Assembly (NCBI GenBank): GCA_026874595.1
Contig: CM049313.1
Span: forward strand, 78,980,659 to 79,044,658
Direction of reading: 5' to 3'
Length of the DNA: 64,000 nucleotides
Origin: Sipunculus nudus
Lineage: Eukaryota; Annelida; Sipuncula; Golfingiida; Sipunculidae
Shown: positions 8,947-21,652 of the stretch, piece by piece
How positions within the stretch are numbered: the first letter of the stretch is position 1
Layout of the letters: each line of letters starts with the position of its first letter
Notes under the pieces: model-generated
Databases searched by the model: none
What the model was told of the DNA's origin: nothing
What the model saw: only the letters and a program-made list of their open reading frames with translations
Translations under genes and position numbers: made by a program

Positions 8947-11180
8947 TTGGTTTGACAAATCTTGACTTACATATGGCCCCCCACTGAAGCACGAATCTGT
9001 AAGATTTTTGGGTTATGAGGTCAAAGGTCGAGGTCACAGGACTCACTTGTTTAAAAAGATTATGGTTGCATTTTATGCCAAGCTTTTCATCCCAAACCTT
9101 CCATCTTGCGCATTTAGCTGACTTGGCAGTATGTGGGAGAGCATAAATGATTTTTCTGGGTCGCCATTAGAGTAAGAACCCTGTCGATTTAGGGCCCAGC
9201 GATCAAAGACGAAGGTTACAGGACCCATTTCTATAAAAAGAATGCGTATGCATTTCAAGCCAAACTTTATGTCACAAACCTTGTATCTTCCGGATATTGC
9301 TCACCTGTCGATAGTGGAAGATTCTCTTTGATTTCGGGGTCATAGGGTCAAAGGTCAAAGTCACAGGGCCCTTCGGTTCACAAATTAGGTTATGGTGGAA
9401 ATCTGCTTTGGACGGACAGTTTGGCTTTAAATATTGGTTTTATTAATGACCCACAACTAAAGTAAGAACCATTTTGATTTATAGTGTCCAGAGATCGAAG
9501 GTGAAGGTTATAGGAGCCTCATCTTTAAAAAGATTATGGAAGCACTGTAAATCAAACTTTTCATCCCAAACTTTCCATCTTTCACACATGGCTTACTCGC
9601 CCAAAGTGAGGAAATCTGTAGCCTTTTGGGTTACCTGGTCAGAGTTAAAGGTCACTTTTATAAAGATTGTTACAGAAATCGAAACGCTGCAAGTTCAAGG
9701 ATAATAAGTTCTCCGATTTTTTGGTCACGAGGTCATTGATTTAAGGTCACAGGACTGTCATTCTGAAAAATTTCTTTAAAAAATATCCTGATAGACAAAT
9801 TCAGTTGAGCGTCGAGACCCATGAGTCCTTAGTTTGAGATAAATCATTTAAATTAGTATTGAGTTTTTATTAGCATTAAGAAAGAACTTGAATATTTGCA
9901 ACCCGCAGTATTGACTCTTTGTCCTGTATGTTAAAAGATCATACCTTGTAATCAATTCTGAACAGACTGAGTCGCTGGATATTCAGAAAATAAAATTCTG
10001 AGAGGGTACTCTCAGAGAATTGGAAGAAAATCTAGTTATGTCGGTAGTAAGGCAGTTCAGTTGAGTATCCTGTTATTGGACATTTACCACACGAGCTGAG
10101 CAGGCATTTCTATGAATTTTTCTTGATATAGATAGTTTGAAATAACGAGACCCGCCAAATTACTTTTTGAGCCTCAACGAATAATTTGATAGTAACTAAG
10201 AAATTCAGGAACATTTTAACTTGTATCCTCACTGATATGGAAAATTAAACTCTTTCCAGACATTGACAGCATTTGTGATATGACTTTGTGAAATCAATAC
10301 CACATTGATTTTCAATTTTAAATGTCTGCTTTTCAAGAGAAAGCGTTCATGTAATTGCACTGGTAATAGAAGGAACGGAAATGCTCTCACCATTTTAATT
10401 TTGTGAAATGAGAAGCAGATGATCAATTGAGGATAGCGAATGGGGGGGAAATCATGACACTATTGTATGCCGGCCTAGATAGCTCAGTTGGGAGAGCGTT
10501 AGACTGAAGATCTAAAGGTCCCTGGTTCAATCCCGGGTCTGGGCATACGGTCCGCCATGTACCCCGGCGGTCGGCACCTTTTATTTTGTTTTCGTTGTCG
10601 CCAAACATTACTCGCAAGGTGTCATTGATGTCAATTACAAGGACTTATGCTTGTTAGGTCAGCTAACTGTAAGTCAACTGAGGTATATAGCAATGGCGCT
10701 TTGACCGTCGTGCGTCCTGCCGTCCGTTCGCAGTGCACAAGTTGTAACTGATGGTCCCAGAAACTGCTAAGTAAAGATCCAGGGAGGTCATTAAAAAATA
10801 TCCTCGGAAACCTGAAATTAGGTCACTTCGACCTATATCCTTCCATCTATATAGCTTGAAAGTACCCCACAAAGTAAAAAAAAATTGATATCAAATATGG
10901 ATTGTCATGAAAATTGCCTTATATATTGACTATAAATAATTTTGTCATTTCCCTTAATGGGCTGACGCCACCTGCATTTTTCTTATTGTAACGAATATTT
11001 ATTTCTATTATTTTACTATATAATGACAACAATCATGTCATTTTATCAGCTGTGATTACATCTAGTGTCCCAAAACCTGGTGTGTTTATTGTCTACAAAT
11101 AGTAATCACCCTGTCTGTGTGTCTGTTCGTCTGTCTGTCTGTTCATCCACACAATTTTGTTTCCAGATGATAATTCCAGG
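8947..11180 (+). repeat. Unit 5 (subfamily A)
   Basis: 2,234 bp. One T is missing in GTCGATTTAGGGCC near 9185, which opens a unit-specific minus-strand frame of no significance (9073-9258). Confidence 0.95.
10473..10545 (+). tRNA. tRNA-Phe (GAA), unit 5
   Basis: Consensus gene. The trailer and terminator are intact; downstream, CTCGCAAGG replaces CTCGCCAGG near 10611. Confidence 0.97.
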
Positions 11181-13416
11181 TTGGTTTGACAAATCTTGAC
11201 TTACATATGGCCCCCCACTGAAGCACGAATCTGTAAGATTTTTGGGTTATGAGGTCAAAGGTCGAGGTCACAGGACTCACTTGTTTAAAAAGATTTTTGT
11301 TGCATTTTATGCCAAGCTTTTCATCCCAAACCTTCCATCTTGCGCATTTAGCTGACTTGGCAGTATGTGGGAGAGCATAAATGATTTTTCTGGGTCGCCA
11401 TTAGAGTAAGAACCCTGTCGATTTTAGGGCCCAGCGATCAAAGACGAAGGTTACAGGACCCATTTCTATAAAAAGAATGCGTATGCATTTCAAGCCAAAC
11501 TTTATGTCACAAACCTTGTATCTTCCGGATGTTGCTCACCTGTCGATAGTGGAAGATTCTCTTTGATTTCGGGGTCATAGGGTCAAAGGTCAAAGTCACA
11601 GGGCCCTTCGGTTCACAATTTAGGTTATGGTGGAAATCTGCTTTGGACGGACAGTTTGGCTTTAAATATTGGTTTTATTAATGACCCACAACTAAAGTAA
11701 GAACCATTTTGATTTATAGTGTCCAGAGATCGAAGGTGAAGGTTATAGGAGCCTCATCTTTAAAAAGATTATGGAAGCCCTGTAAATCAAACTTTTCATC
11801 CCAAACTTTCCATCTTTCACACATGGCTTACTCGCCCAAAGTGAGGAAATCTGTAGCCTTTTGGGTTACCTGGTCAGAGTTAAAGGTCACTTTTATAAAG
11901 ATTGTTTCAAATATCGAAATGCTCCAAGTTCAAGGATAATAAGTTCTCCGATTTTTTGGTCACGAGGTCATTGATTTAAGGTCACAGGACTGTCATTCTG
12001 AAAAATTTCTTTAAAAAATATCCTGATAGACAAATTCAGTTGAGCGTCGAGACCCACGAGTCCTTAGTTTGAGATAAATCTTTTAAATTAGTATTGAGTT
12101 TTTATTAGCATTAAGAAAGAACTTGAATATTTGCAACCCGCAGTATTGACTCTTTGTCCTGTATGTTAAAAGATCATACCTTGTAATCAATTCTGAACAG
12201 ACTGAGTCGCTGGATATTCAGAAAATAAAATTCTGAGAGGGTACTCTCAGAGAATTGGAAGAAAATCTAGTTATGTCGGTAGTAAGGCAGTTCAGTTGAG
12301 TATCCTGTTATTGGACATTTACCACACGAGCTGAGCAGGCATTTCTATGAATTTTTCTTGATATAGATAGTTTGAAATAACGAGACCCGCCAAATTACTT
12401 TTTGAGCCTCAACGAATAATTTGATAGTAACTAAGAAATTCAGGAACATTTTAACTTGTATCCTCACTGATATGGTAAATTAAACTCTTTCCAGACATTG
12501 ACAGCATTTGTGATATGACTTTGTGAAATCAATACCACATTGATTTTCAATTTTAAATGTCTGCTTTTCAAGAGAAAGCGTTCATGTAATTGCACTGGTA
12601 ATAGAAGGAACGGAAATGCTCTCACCATTTTAATTTTGTGAAATGAGAAGCAGATGATCAATTGAGGATAGCGAATGGGGGGGAAATCATGACACTATTG
12701 TATGCCGGCCTAGATAGCTCAGTTGGGAGAGCGTTAGACTGAAGATCTAAAGGTCCCTGGTTCAATCCCGGGTCTGGGCATACGGTCCGCCATGTACCCC
12801 GGCGGTCGGCACCTTTTATTTTGTTTTCGTTGTCGCCAAACATTACTCGCCAGGTGTCATTGATGTCAATTACAAGGACTTATGCTTGTTAGGTCAGCTA
12901 ACTGTAAGTCAACTGAGGTATATAGCAATGGCGCTTTGACCGTCGTGCGTCCTGCCGTCCGTTCGCAGGGCACAAGTTGTAACTGATGGTCCCAGGAACT
13001 GCTAAGTAAAGATCCAGGGAGGTCATTAAAAAATATCCTCGGAAACCTGAAATTAGGTCACTTCGACCTATATCCTTCCATCTATATAGCTTGAAAGTAC
13101 CCCACAAAGTAAAAAAAAAATTGATATCAAATATGGATTGTCATGAAAATTGCCTTATATATTGACAATAAATAATTTTGTCATTTCCCTTAATGGGCTG
13201 ACGCCACCTGCATTTTTCTTATTGTAACGAATATTTATTTCTATTATTTTACTATATAATGACAACAATCATGTCATTTTATCAGCTGTGATTACATCTA
13301 GTGTCCCAAAACCTGGTGTGTTTATTGACTACAAATAGTAATCACCCTGTCTGTGTGTCTGTACGTCTGTCTGTCTGTTCATCCACACAATTTTGTTTCC
13401 AGATGATAATTCCAGG
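11181..13416 (+). repeat. Unit 6 (subfamily A)
   Basis: 2,236 bp, the extra base lying in the A run near 13110. It carries three markers otherwise seen together only in units 11 and 12: GGATGTTGCTC near 11528, CACAATTTAGG near 11615 and GGAAGCCCTG near 11772. A cluster of four substitutions lies at about 11906-11924. Confidence 0.95.
12708..12780 (+). tRNA. tRNA-Phe (GAA), unit 6
   Basis: Consensus gene. Confidence 0.97.
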
Positions 13417-15651
13417 TTGGTTTGACAAATCTTGACTTACATATGGCCCCCCACTGAAGCACGAATCTGTAAGATTTTTGGGTTATGAGGTCAAAGGTCG
13501 AGGTCACAGGACTCACTTGTTTAAAAAGATTATGGTTGCATTTTATGCCAAGCTTTTCATCCCAAACCTTCCATCTTGCGCATTTAGCTGACTTGGCAGT
13601 ATGTGGGAGAGCATAAATGATTTTTCTGGGTCGCCATTAGAGTAAGAACCCTGTCGATTTTAGGGCCCAGCGATCAAAGACGAAGGTTACAGGACCCATT
13701 TCTATAAAAAGAATGCGTATGCATTTCAAGCCAAACTTTATGTCACAAACCTTGTATCTTCCGGATATTGCTCACCTGTCGATAGTGGAAGATTCTCTTA
13801 GATTTCTGGGTCATAGGGTCAAAGGTCAAAGTCACAGGGCCCTTCGGTTCACAAATTAGGTTATGGTGGAAATCTGCTTTGGGCAGACAGTTTGGCTTTA
13901 AATATTGGTTTTATTAATGACCCACAACTTAAGTAAGAACCATTTTGATTTATAGTGTCCAGAGATCGAAGGTGAAGGTTATAGGAGCCTCATCTTTAAA
14001 AAGATTATGGAAGCACTGTAAATCAAACTTTTCATCCCAAACTTTCCATCTTTCACACATGGCTTACTCGCCCAAAGTGAGGAAATCTGTAGCCTTTTGG
14101 GTTACCTGGTCAGAGTTAAAGGTCACTTTTATAAAGATTGTTACAGAAATCGAAATGCTGCAAGTTCAAGGATAATAAGTTCTCCGATTTTTTGGTCACG
14201 AGGTCATTGATTTAAGGTCACAGGACTGTCATTCTGAAAAATTTCTTTAAAAAATATCCTGATAGACAAATTCAGTTGAGCGTCGAGACCCATGAGTCCT
14301 TAGTTTGAGATAAATCATTTAAATTAGTATTGAGTTTTTATTAGCATTAAGAAAGAACTTGAATATTTGCAACCCGCAGTATTGACTCTTTGTCCTGTAT
14401 GTTAAAAGATCATACCTTGTAATCAATTCTGAACAGACTGAGTCGCTGGATATTCAGAAAATAAAATTCTGAGAGGGTACTCTCAGAGAATTGGAAGAAA
14501 ATCTAGTTATGTCGGTAGTAAGGCAGTTCAGTTGAGTATCCTGTTATTGGACATTTACCACACGAGCTGAGCAGGCATTTCTATGAATTTTTCTTGATAT
14601 AGATAGTTTGAAATAACGAGACCCGCCAAATTACTTTTTGAGCCTCAACGAATAATTTGATAGTAACTAAGAAATTCAGGAACATTTTAACTTGTATCCT
14701 CACTGATATGGAAAATTAAACTCTTTCCAGACATTGACAGCATTTGTGATATGACTTTGTGAAATCAATACCACATTGATTTTCAATTTTAAATGTCTGC
14801 TTTTCAAGAGAAAGCGTTCATGTAATTGCACTGGTAATAGAAGGAACGGAAATGCTCTCACCATTTTAATTTTGTGAAATGAGAAGCAGATGATCAATTG
14901 AGGATAGCGAATGGGGGGGAAATCATGACACTATTGTATGCCGGCCTAGATAGCTCAGTTGGGAGAGCGTTAGACTGAAGATCTAAAGGTCCCTGGTTCA
15001 ATCCCGGGTCTGGGCATACGGTCCGCCATGTACCCCGGCGGTCGGCACCTTTTATTTTGTTTTCGTTGTCGCCAAACATTACTCGCCAGGTGTCATTGAT
15101 GTCAATTACAAGGACTTATGCTTGTTAGGTCAGCTAACTGAAAGTCAACTGAGGTATATAGCAATGGCGCTTTGACCGTCGTGCGTCCTGCCGTCCGTTC
15201 GCAGGGCACAAGTTGTAACTGATGGTCCCAGAAACTGCTAAGTAATGATCCAGGGAGGTCATTAAAAAATATCCTCGGAAACCTGAAATTAGGTCACTTC
15301 GACCTATATCCTTCCACCTATATAGCTTGAAAGTACCCCACAAAGTAAAAAAAAAATGATATCAAATATGGATTGTCATGAAAATTGCCTTATATATTGA
15401 CTATAAATAATTTTGTCATTTCCCTTAATGGGCTGACGCCACCTGCATTTTTCTTATTGTAACGAATATTTATTTCTATTATTTTACTATATAATGACAA
15501 CAATCATGTCATTTTATCAGCTGTGATTACATCTAGTGTCCCAAAACCTGGTGTGTTTATTGACTACAAATAGTAATCACCCTGTCTGTGTGTCTGTTCG
15601 TCTGTCTGTCTGTTCATCCACACAATTTTGTTTCCAGATGATAATTCCAGG
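13417..15651 (+). repeat. Unit 7 (subfamily A)
   Basis: 2,235 bp. From about 13808 onward it matches the unit 8 body (CACAACTTAAGT near 13927, AAGTAATGATCC near 15240). It therefore contains the start of the 3,318-bp duplicated block. Confidence 0.95.
14944..15016 (+). tRNA. tRNA-Phe (GAA), unit 7
   Basis: Consensus gene. Nearest relative is the unit 8 gene through the 3,318-bp duplication. Confidence 0.97.
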
Positions 15652-16651
15652 TTGGTTTGACAAATCTTGACTTACATATGGCCCCCCACTGAAGCACGAA
15701 TCTGTAAGATTTTTGGGTTATGAGGTCAAAGGTCGAGGTCACAGGACTCACTTGTTTAAAAAGATTATGGTTGCATTTTATGCCAAGCTTTTCATCCCAA
15801 ACCTTCCATCTTGCGCATTTAGCTGACTTGGCAGTATGTGGGAGAGCATAAATGATTTTTCTGGGTCGCCATTAGAGTAAGAACCCTGTCGATTTTAGGG
15901 CCCAGCGATCAAAGACGAAGGTTACAGGACCCATTTCTATAAAAAGAATGCGTATGCATTTCAAGCCAAACTTTATGTCACAAACCTTGTATCTTCCGGA
16001 TATTGCTCACCTGTCGATAGTGGAAGATTCTCTTTGATTTCGGGGTTATAGGGTCAAAGGTCAAAGTCACAGGGCCCTTCGGTTCACAAATTAGGTTATG
16101 GTGGAAATCTGCTTTGGACGGACAGTTTGGCTTTAAATATTGGTTTTATTAATGACCCACAACTAAAGTAAGAACCATTTTGATTTATAGTGTCCAGAGA
16201 TCGAAGGTGAAGGTTATAGGAGCCTCATCTTTAAAAAGATTATGGAAGCACTGTAAATCAAACTTTTCATCCCAAACTTTCCATCTTTCACACATGGCTT
16301 ACTCGCCCAAAGTGAGGAAATCTGTAGCCTTTTGGGTTACCTGGTCAGAGTTAAATTGATATCAAATATGGATTGTCATGAAAATTGCCTTATATATTGA
16401 CAATAAATAATTTTGTCATTTCCCTTAATGGGCTGACGCCACCTGCATTTTTCTTATTGTAACGAATATTTATTTCTATTATTTTACTATATAATGACAA
16501 CAATCATGTCATTTTATCAGCTGTGATTACATCTAGTGTCCAAAAACCTGGTGTGTTTATTGACTACAAATAGTAATCACCCTGTCTGTGTGTCTGTACG
16601 TCTGTCTGTCTGTTCATCCACACAATTTTGTTTCCAGATAATAATTCCAGG
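15652..16651 (+). repeat. Unit 8a: partial unit lacking tRNA (1,000 bp)
   Basis: Unit positions 1-704 are joined directly to position about 1939 (CAGAGTTAAA joined to TTGATATC near 16355). About 1,235 bp, including the tRNA gene, is absent. The two normal sequences share a few A bases at the join, consistent with microhomology or a slipped event. The remaining end of the unit is normal and leads into unit 8b. Confidence 0.92.
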
Positions 16652-16709
16652 TTGGTTTGACAAATCTTGACTTACATATGGCCCCCCACTGAAGCACGAA
16701 TCTGTAAGA

Positions 16710-16960
16710 TTCTGGGCCTGGACAGCTGAGTGGTAAAACGCTTGGCTATCTCCGCTGGCGACCCGGGTTCGATCCCCGGCGTGGCTATGAGAGTGGGTTG
16801 TAGTTGCCCGTCCAAGGCCGGTGGTTTTCTCCGGGTACTCCGGTTTCCTCCACCTCTGCAGACTACCGAACGCCATCACCGGAGCCATGGAGAGTGCCTC
16901 GATTAGTTATAATAACTATTTGTACAATCCATGTAAAATAAATAAGTTTATATTTATATT
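16710..16960 (+). mobile_element. tRNA-derived SINE with conserved central core, copy 1
   Basis: The 5' part is tRNA-like, with an A-box-like CAGCTGAGTGG (16723-16733) and a perfect B box GGTTCGATCC (16766-16775). A conserved-core-like segment follows at about 16820-16854. It begins GGTGG, ends CCACC, and has two TCCGG-type motifs inside. This layout resembles the core domains shared by metazoan and molluscan SINEs (Meta-type domain by memory, not confirmed). The tail (about 16905-16960) is AT-rich and ends TTTATATTTATATT. TAAGA flanks both sides (16705-16709 and 16961-16965) as a likely 5-bp target duplication. It has no protein; the frames over it on both strands are incidental. Confidence 0.82.
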
Positions 16961-18261
16961 TAAGAACCCTGTCGATTTTAGGGCCCAGCGATCAAAGACG
17001 AAGGTTACAGGACCCATTTCTATAAAAATAATGCGTATGCATTTCAAGCCAAACTTTATGTCACAAACCTTGTATCTTCCGGATATTGCTCACCTGTCGA
17101 TAGTGGAAGATTCTCTTAGATTTCGGGGTCATAGGGTCAAAGGTCAAAGTCACAGGGCCCTTCGGTTCACAAATTAGGTTATGGTGGAAATCTGCTTTGG
17201 GCAGACAGTTTGGCTTTAAATATTGGTTTTATTAATGACCCACAACTTAAGTAAGAACCATTTTGATTTATAGTGTCCAGAGATCGAAGGTGAAGGTTAT
17301 AGGAGCCTCATCTTTAAAAAGATTATGGAAGCACTGTAAATCAAACTTTTCATCCCAAACTTTCCATCTTTCACACATGGCTTACTCGCCCAAAGTGAGG
17401 AAATCTGTAGCCTTTTGGGTTACCTGGTCAGAGTTAAAGGTCACTTTTATAAAGATTGTTACAGAAATCGAAATGCTGCAAGTTCAAGGATAATAAGTTC
17501 TCCGATTTTTTGGTCACGAGGTCATTGATTTAAGGTCACAGGACTGTCATTCTGAAAAATTTCTTTAAAAAATATCCTGATAGACAAATTCAGTTGAGCG
17601 TCGAGACCCATGAGTCCTTAGTTTGAGATAAATCATTTAAATTAGTATTGAGTTTTTATTAGCATTAAGAAAGAACTTGAATATTTGCAACCCGCAGTAT
17701 TGACTCTTTGTCCTGTATGTTAAAAGATCATACCTTGTAATCAATTCTGAACAGACTGAGTCGCTGGATATTCAGAAAATAAAATTCTGAGAGGGTACTC
17801 TCAGAGAATTGGAAGAAAATCTAGTTATGTCGGTAGTAAGGCAGTTCAGTTGAGTATCCTGTTATTGGACATTTACCACACGAGCTGAGCAGGCATTTCT
17901 ATGAATTTTTCTTGATATAGATAGTTTGAAATAACGAGACCCGCCAAATTACTTTTTGAGCCTCAACGAATAATTTGATAGTAACTAAGAAATTCAGGAA
18001 CATTTTAACTTGTATCCTCACTGATATGGAAAATTAAACTCTTTCCAGACATTGACAGCATTTGTGATATGACTTTGTGAAATCAATACCACATTGATTT
18101 TCAATTTTAAATGTCTGCTTTTCAAGAGAAAGCGTTCATGTAATTGCACTGGTAATAGAAGGAACGGAAATGCTCTCACCATTTTAATTTTGTGAAATGA
18201 GAAGCAGATGATCAATTGAGGATAGCGAATGGGGGGGAAATCATGACACTATTGTATGCCG

Positions 18262-18334
18262 GCCTAGATAGCTCAGTTGGGAGAGCGTTAGACTGAAGAT
18301 CTAAAGGTCCCTGGTTCAATCCCGGGTCTGGGCA
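18262..18334 (+). tRNA. tRNA-Phe (GAA), unit 8
   Basis: Consensus gene in the unit with the SINE, about 1.3 kb downstream of the SINE tail. Confidence 0.97.
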
Positions 18335-18969
18335 TACGGTCCGCCATGTACCCCGGCGGTCGGCACCTTTTATTTTGTTTTCGTTGTCGCCAAACATTAC
18401 TCGCCAGGTGTCATTGATGTCAATTACAAGGACTTATGCTTGTTAGGTCAGCTAACTGAAAGTCAACTGAGGTATATAGCAATGGCGCTTTGACCGTCGT
18501 GCGTCCTGCCGTCCGTTCGCAGGGCACAAGTTGTAACTGATGGTCCCAGAAACTGCTAAGTAATGATCCAGGGAGGTCATTAAAAAATATCCTCGGAAAC
18601 CTGAAATTAGGTCACTTCGACCTATATCCTTCCACCTATATAGCTTGAAAGTACCCCACAAAGTAAAAAAAAAATGATATCAAATATGGATTGTCATGAA
18701 AATTGCCTTATATATTGACTATAAATAATTTTGTCATTTCCCTTAATGGGCTGACGCCACCTGCATTTTTCTTATTGTAACGAATATTTATTTCTATTAT
18801 TTTACTATATAATGACAACAATCATGTCATTTTATCAGCTGTGATTACATCTAGTGTCCCAAAACCTGGTGTGTTTATTGACTACAAATAGTAATCACCC
18901 TGTCTGTGTGTCTGTTCGTCTGTCTGTCTGTTCATCCACACAATTTTGTTTCCAGATGATAATTCCAGG

Positions 18970-19969
18970 TTGGTTTGACAAATCTTGACTTACATATGGC
19001 CCCCCACTGAAGCACGAATCTGTAAGATTTTTGGGTTATGAGGTCAAAGGTCGAGGTCACAGGACTCACTTGTTTAAAAAGATTATGGTTGCATTTTATG
19101 CCAAGCTTTTCATCCCAAACCTTCCATCTTGCGCATTTAGCTGACTTGGCAGTATGTGGGAGAGCATAAATGATTTTTCTGGGTCGCCATTAGAGTAAGA
19201 ACCCTGTCGATTTTAGGGCCCAGCGATCAAAGACGAAGGTTACAGGACCCATTTCTATAAAAAGAATGCGTATGCATTTCAAGCCAAACTTTATGTCACA
19301 AACCTTGTATCTTCCGGATATTGCTCACCTGTCGATAGTGGAAGATTCTCTTTGATTTCGGGGTTATAGGGTCAAAGGTCAAAGTCACAGGGCCCTTCGG
19401 TTCACAAATTAGGTTATGGTGGAAATCTGCTTTGGACGGACAGTTTGGCTTTAAATATTGGTTTTATTAATGACCCACAACTAAAGTAAGAACCATTTTG
19501 ATTTATAGTGTCCAGAGATCGAAGGTGAAGGTTATAGGAGCCTCATCTTTAAAAAGATTATGGAAGCACTGTAAATCAAACTTTTCATCCCAAACTTTCC
19601 ATCTTTCACACATGGCTTACTCGCCCAAAGTGAGGAAATCTGTAGCCTTTTGGGTTACCTGGTCAGAGTTAAATTGATATCAAATATGGATTGTCATGAA
19701 AATTGCCTTATATATTGACAATAAATAATTTTGTCATTTCCCTTAATGGGCTGACGCCACCTGCATTTTTCTTATTGTAACGAATATTTATTTCTATTAT
19801 TTTACTATATAATGACAACAATCATGTCATTTTATCAGCTGTGATTACATCTAGTGTCCAAAAACCTGGTGTGTTTATTGACTACAAATAGTAATCACCC
19901 TGTCTGTGTGTCTGTACGTCTGTCTGTCTGTTCATCCACACAATTTTGTTTCCAGATAATAATTCCAGG
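18970..19969 (+). repeat. Unit 9a: partial unit lacking tRNA
   Basis: Duplicate of unit 8a with the same deletion join, near 19673. Confidence 0.92.
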
Positions 19970-20027
19970 TTGGTTTGACAAATCTTGACTTACATATGGC
20001 CCCCCACTGAAGCACGAATCTGTAAGA

Positions 20028-20278
20028 TTCTGGGCCTGGACAGCTGAGTGGTAAAACGCTTGGCTATCTCCGCTGGCGACCCGGGTTCGATCCCCGGCGT
20101 GGCTATGAGAGTGGGTTGTAGTTGCCCGTCCAAGGCCGGTGGTTTTCTCCGGGTACTCCGGTTTCCTCCACCTCTGCAGACTACCGAACGCCATCACCGG
20201 AGCCATGGAGAGTGCCTCGATTAGTTATAATAACTATTTGTACAATCCATGTAAAATAAATAAGTTTATATTTATATT
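20028..20278 (+). mobile_element. tRNA-derived SINE, copy 2
   Basis: Same element at the same unit position with the same TAAGA flanks (20023-20027 and 20279-20283). It arose by array duplication, not by a second insertion. The B box is at 20084-20093. Confidence 0.82.
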
Positions 20279-21579
20279 TAAGAACCCTGTCGATTTTAGG
20301 GCCCAGCGATCAAAGACGAAGGTTACAGGACCCATTTCTATAAAAATAATGCGTATGCATTTCAAGCCAAACTTTATGTCACAAACCTTGTATCTTCCGG
20401 ATATTGCTCACCTGTCGATAGTGGAAGATTCTCTTAGATTTCGGGGTCATAGGGTCAAAGGTCAAAGTCACAGGTCCCTTCGGTTCACAAATTAGGTTAT
20501 GGTGGAAATCTGCTTTGGACAGACAGTTTGGCTTTAAATATTGGTTTTATTAATGACCCACAACTAAAGTAAGAACCATTTTGATTTATAGTGTCCAGAG
20601 ATCGAAGGTGAAGGTTATAGGAGCCTCATCTTTAAAAAGATTATGGAAGCACTGTAAATCAAACTTTTTATCCCAAACTTTCCATCTTTCACACATGGCT
20701 TACTCGCCCAAAGTGAGGAAATCTGTAGCCTTTTGGGTTACCTGGTCAGAGTTAAAGGTCACTTTTATAAAGATTGTTACAGAAATCGAAATGCTGCAAG
20801 TTCAAGGATAATAAGTTCTCCGATTTTTTGGTCACGAGGTCATTGATTTAAGGTCACAGGACTGTCATTCTGAAAAATTTCTTTAAAAAATATCCTGATA
20901 GACAAATTCAGTTGAGCGTCGAGACCCATGAGTCCTTAGTTTGAGATAAATCATTTAAATTAGTATTGAGTTTTTATTAGCATTAAGAAAGAACTTGAAT
21001 ATTTGCAACCCGCAGTATTGACTCTTTGTCCTGTATGTTAAAAGATCATACCTTGTAATCAATTCTGAACAGACTGAGTCGCTGGATATTCAGAAAATAA
21101 AATTCTGAGAGGGTACTCTCAGAGAATTGGAAGAAAATCTAGTTATGTCGGTAGTAAGGCAGTTCAGTTGAGTATCCTGTTATTGGACATTTACCACACG
21201 AGCTGAGCAGGCATTTCTATGAATTTTTCTTGATATAGATAGTTTGAAATAACGAGACCCGCCAAATTACTTTTTGAGCCTCAACGAATAATTTGATAGT
21301 AACTAAGAAATTCAGGAACATTTTAACTTGTATCCTCACTGATATGGAAAATTAAACTCTTTCCAGACATTGACAGCATTTGTGATATGACTTTGTGAAA
21401 TCAATACCACATTGATTTTCAATTTTCAATGTCTGCTTTTCAAGAGAAAGCGTTCATGTAATTGCACTGGTAATAGAAGGAACGGAAATGCTCTCACCAT
21501 TTTAATTTTGTGAAATGAGAAGCAGATGATCAATTGAGGATAGCGAATGGGGGGGAAATCATGACACTATTGTATGCCG

Positions 21580-21652
21580 GCCTAGATAGCTCAGTTGGGA
21601 GAGCGTTAGACTGAAGATCTAAAGGTCCCTGGTTCAATCCCGGGTCTGGGCA
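21580..21652 (+). tRNA. tRNA-Phe (GAA), unit 9
   Basis: Consensus gene. Confidence 0.97.

Larger units (their letters stand above)
13808..17125 (+). repeat. 3,318-bp tandem duplication, copy A
   Basis: Sequence from within unit 7 to within the unit 8 body recurs 3,318 bp further on, nearly without change. The left limit is set by T13807 against G17125. The exchange point lies within a short identical window after 13807 (about 13808-13880, equivalent to 17126-17198). The block spans one tRNA gene, a tRNA-less partial unit and the SINE. Confidence 0.85.
16652..18969 (+). repeat. Unit 8b: unit with 173-bp loss and SINE insertion
   Basis: 2,318 bp. Normal unit sequence stops after TAAGA at 16709 and resumes at TAAGA at 16961, the sequence normally found 173 bp downstream of the first. 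The lengths fit exactly: 2,235 minus 173 plus 256 (SINE with one TAAGA copy). Confidence 0.93.
17126..20443 (+). repeat. 3,318-bp tandem duplication, copy B
   Basis: Second copy of the block, including its own tRNA gene, partial unit and SINE. A substitution at 20475 (T for G17157) and another at 20519 (A for G17201) bound the far junction or are private changes. The joins of the deletion and the SINE ends are the same as in copy A, so both events came before the duplication. Confidence 0.85.

Noticed and set aside
16710-16785. A second, functional tRNA gene in the SINE head
   Set aside because: A and B boxes are present, but the arms do not form a complete cloverleaf and the sequence runs on into a SINE core and tail.
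16577-17177. 103-codon minus and 118-codon plus frames over the SINE (and the copies at 19895-20495)
   Set aside because: They translate the tRNA-like head, the SINE core and unit sequence on both strands. No retrotransposon protein motif is present.
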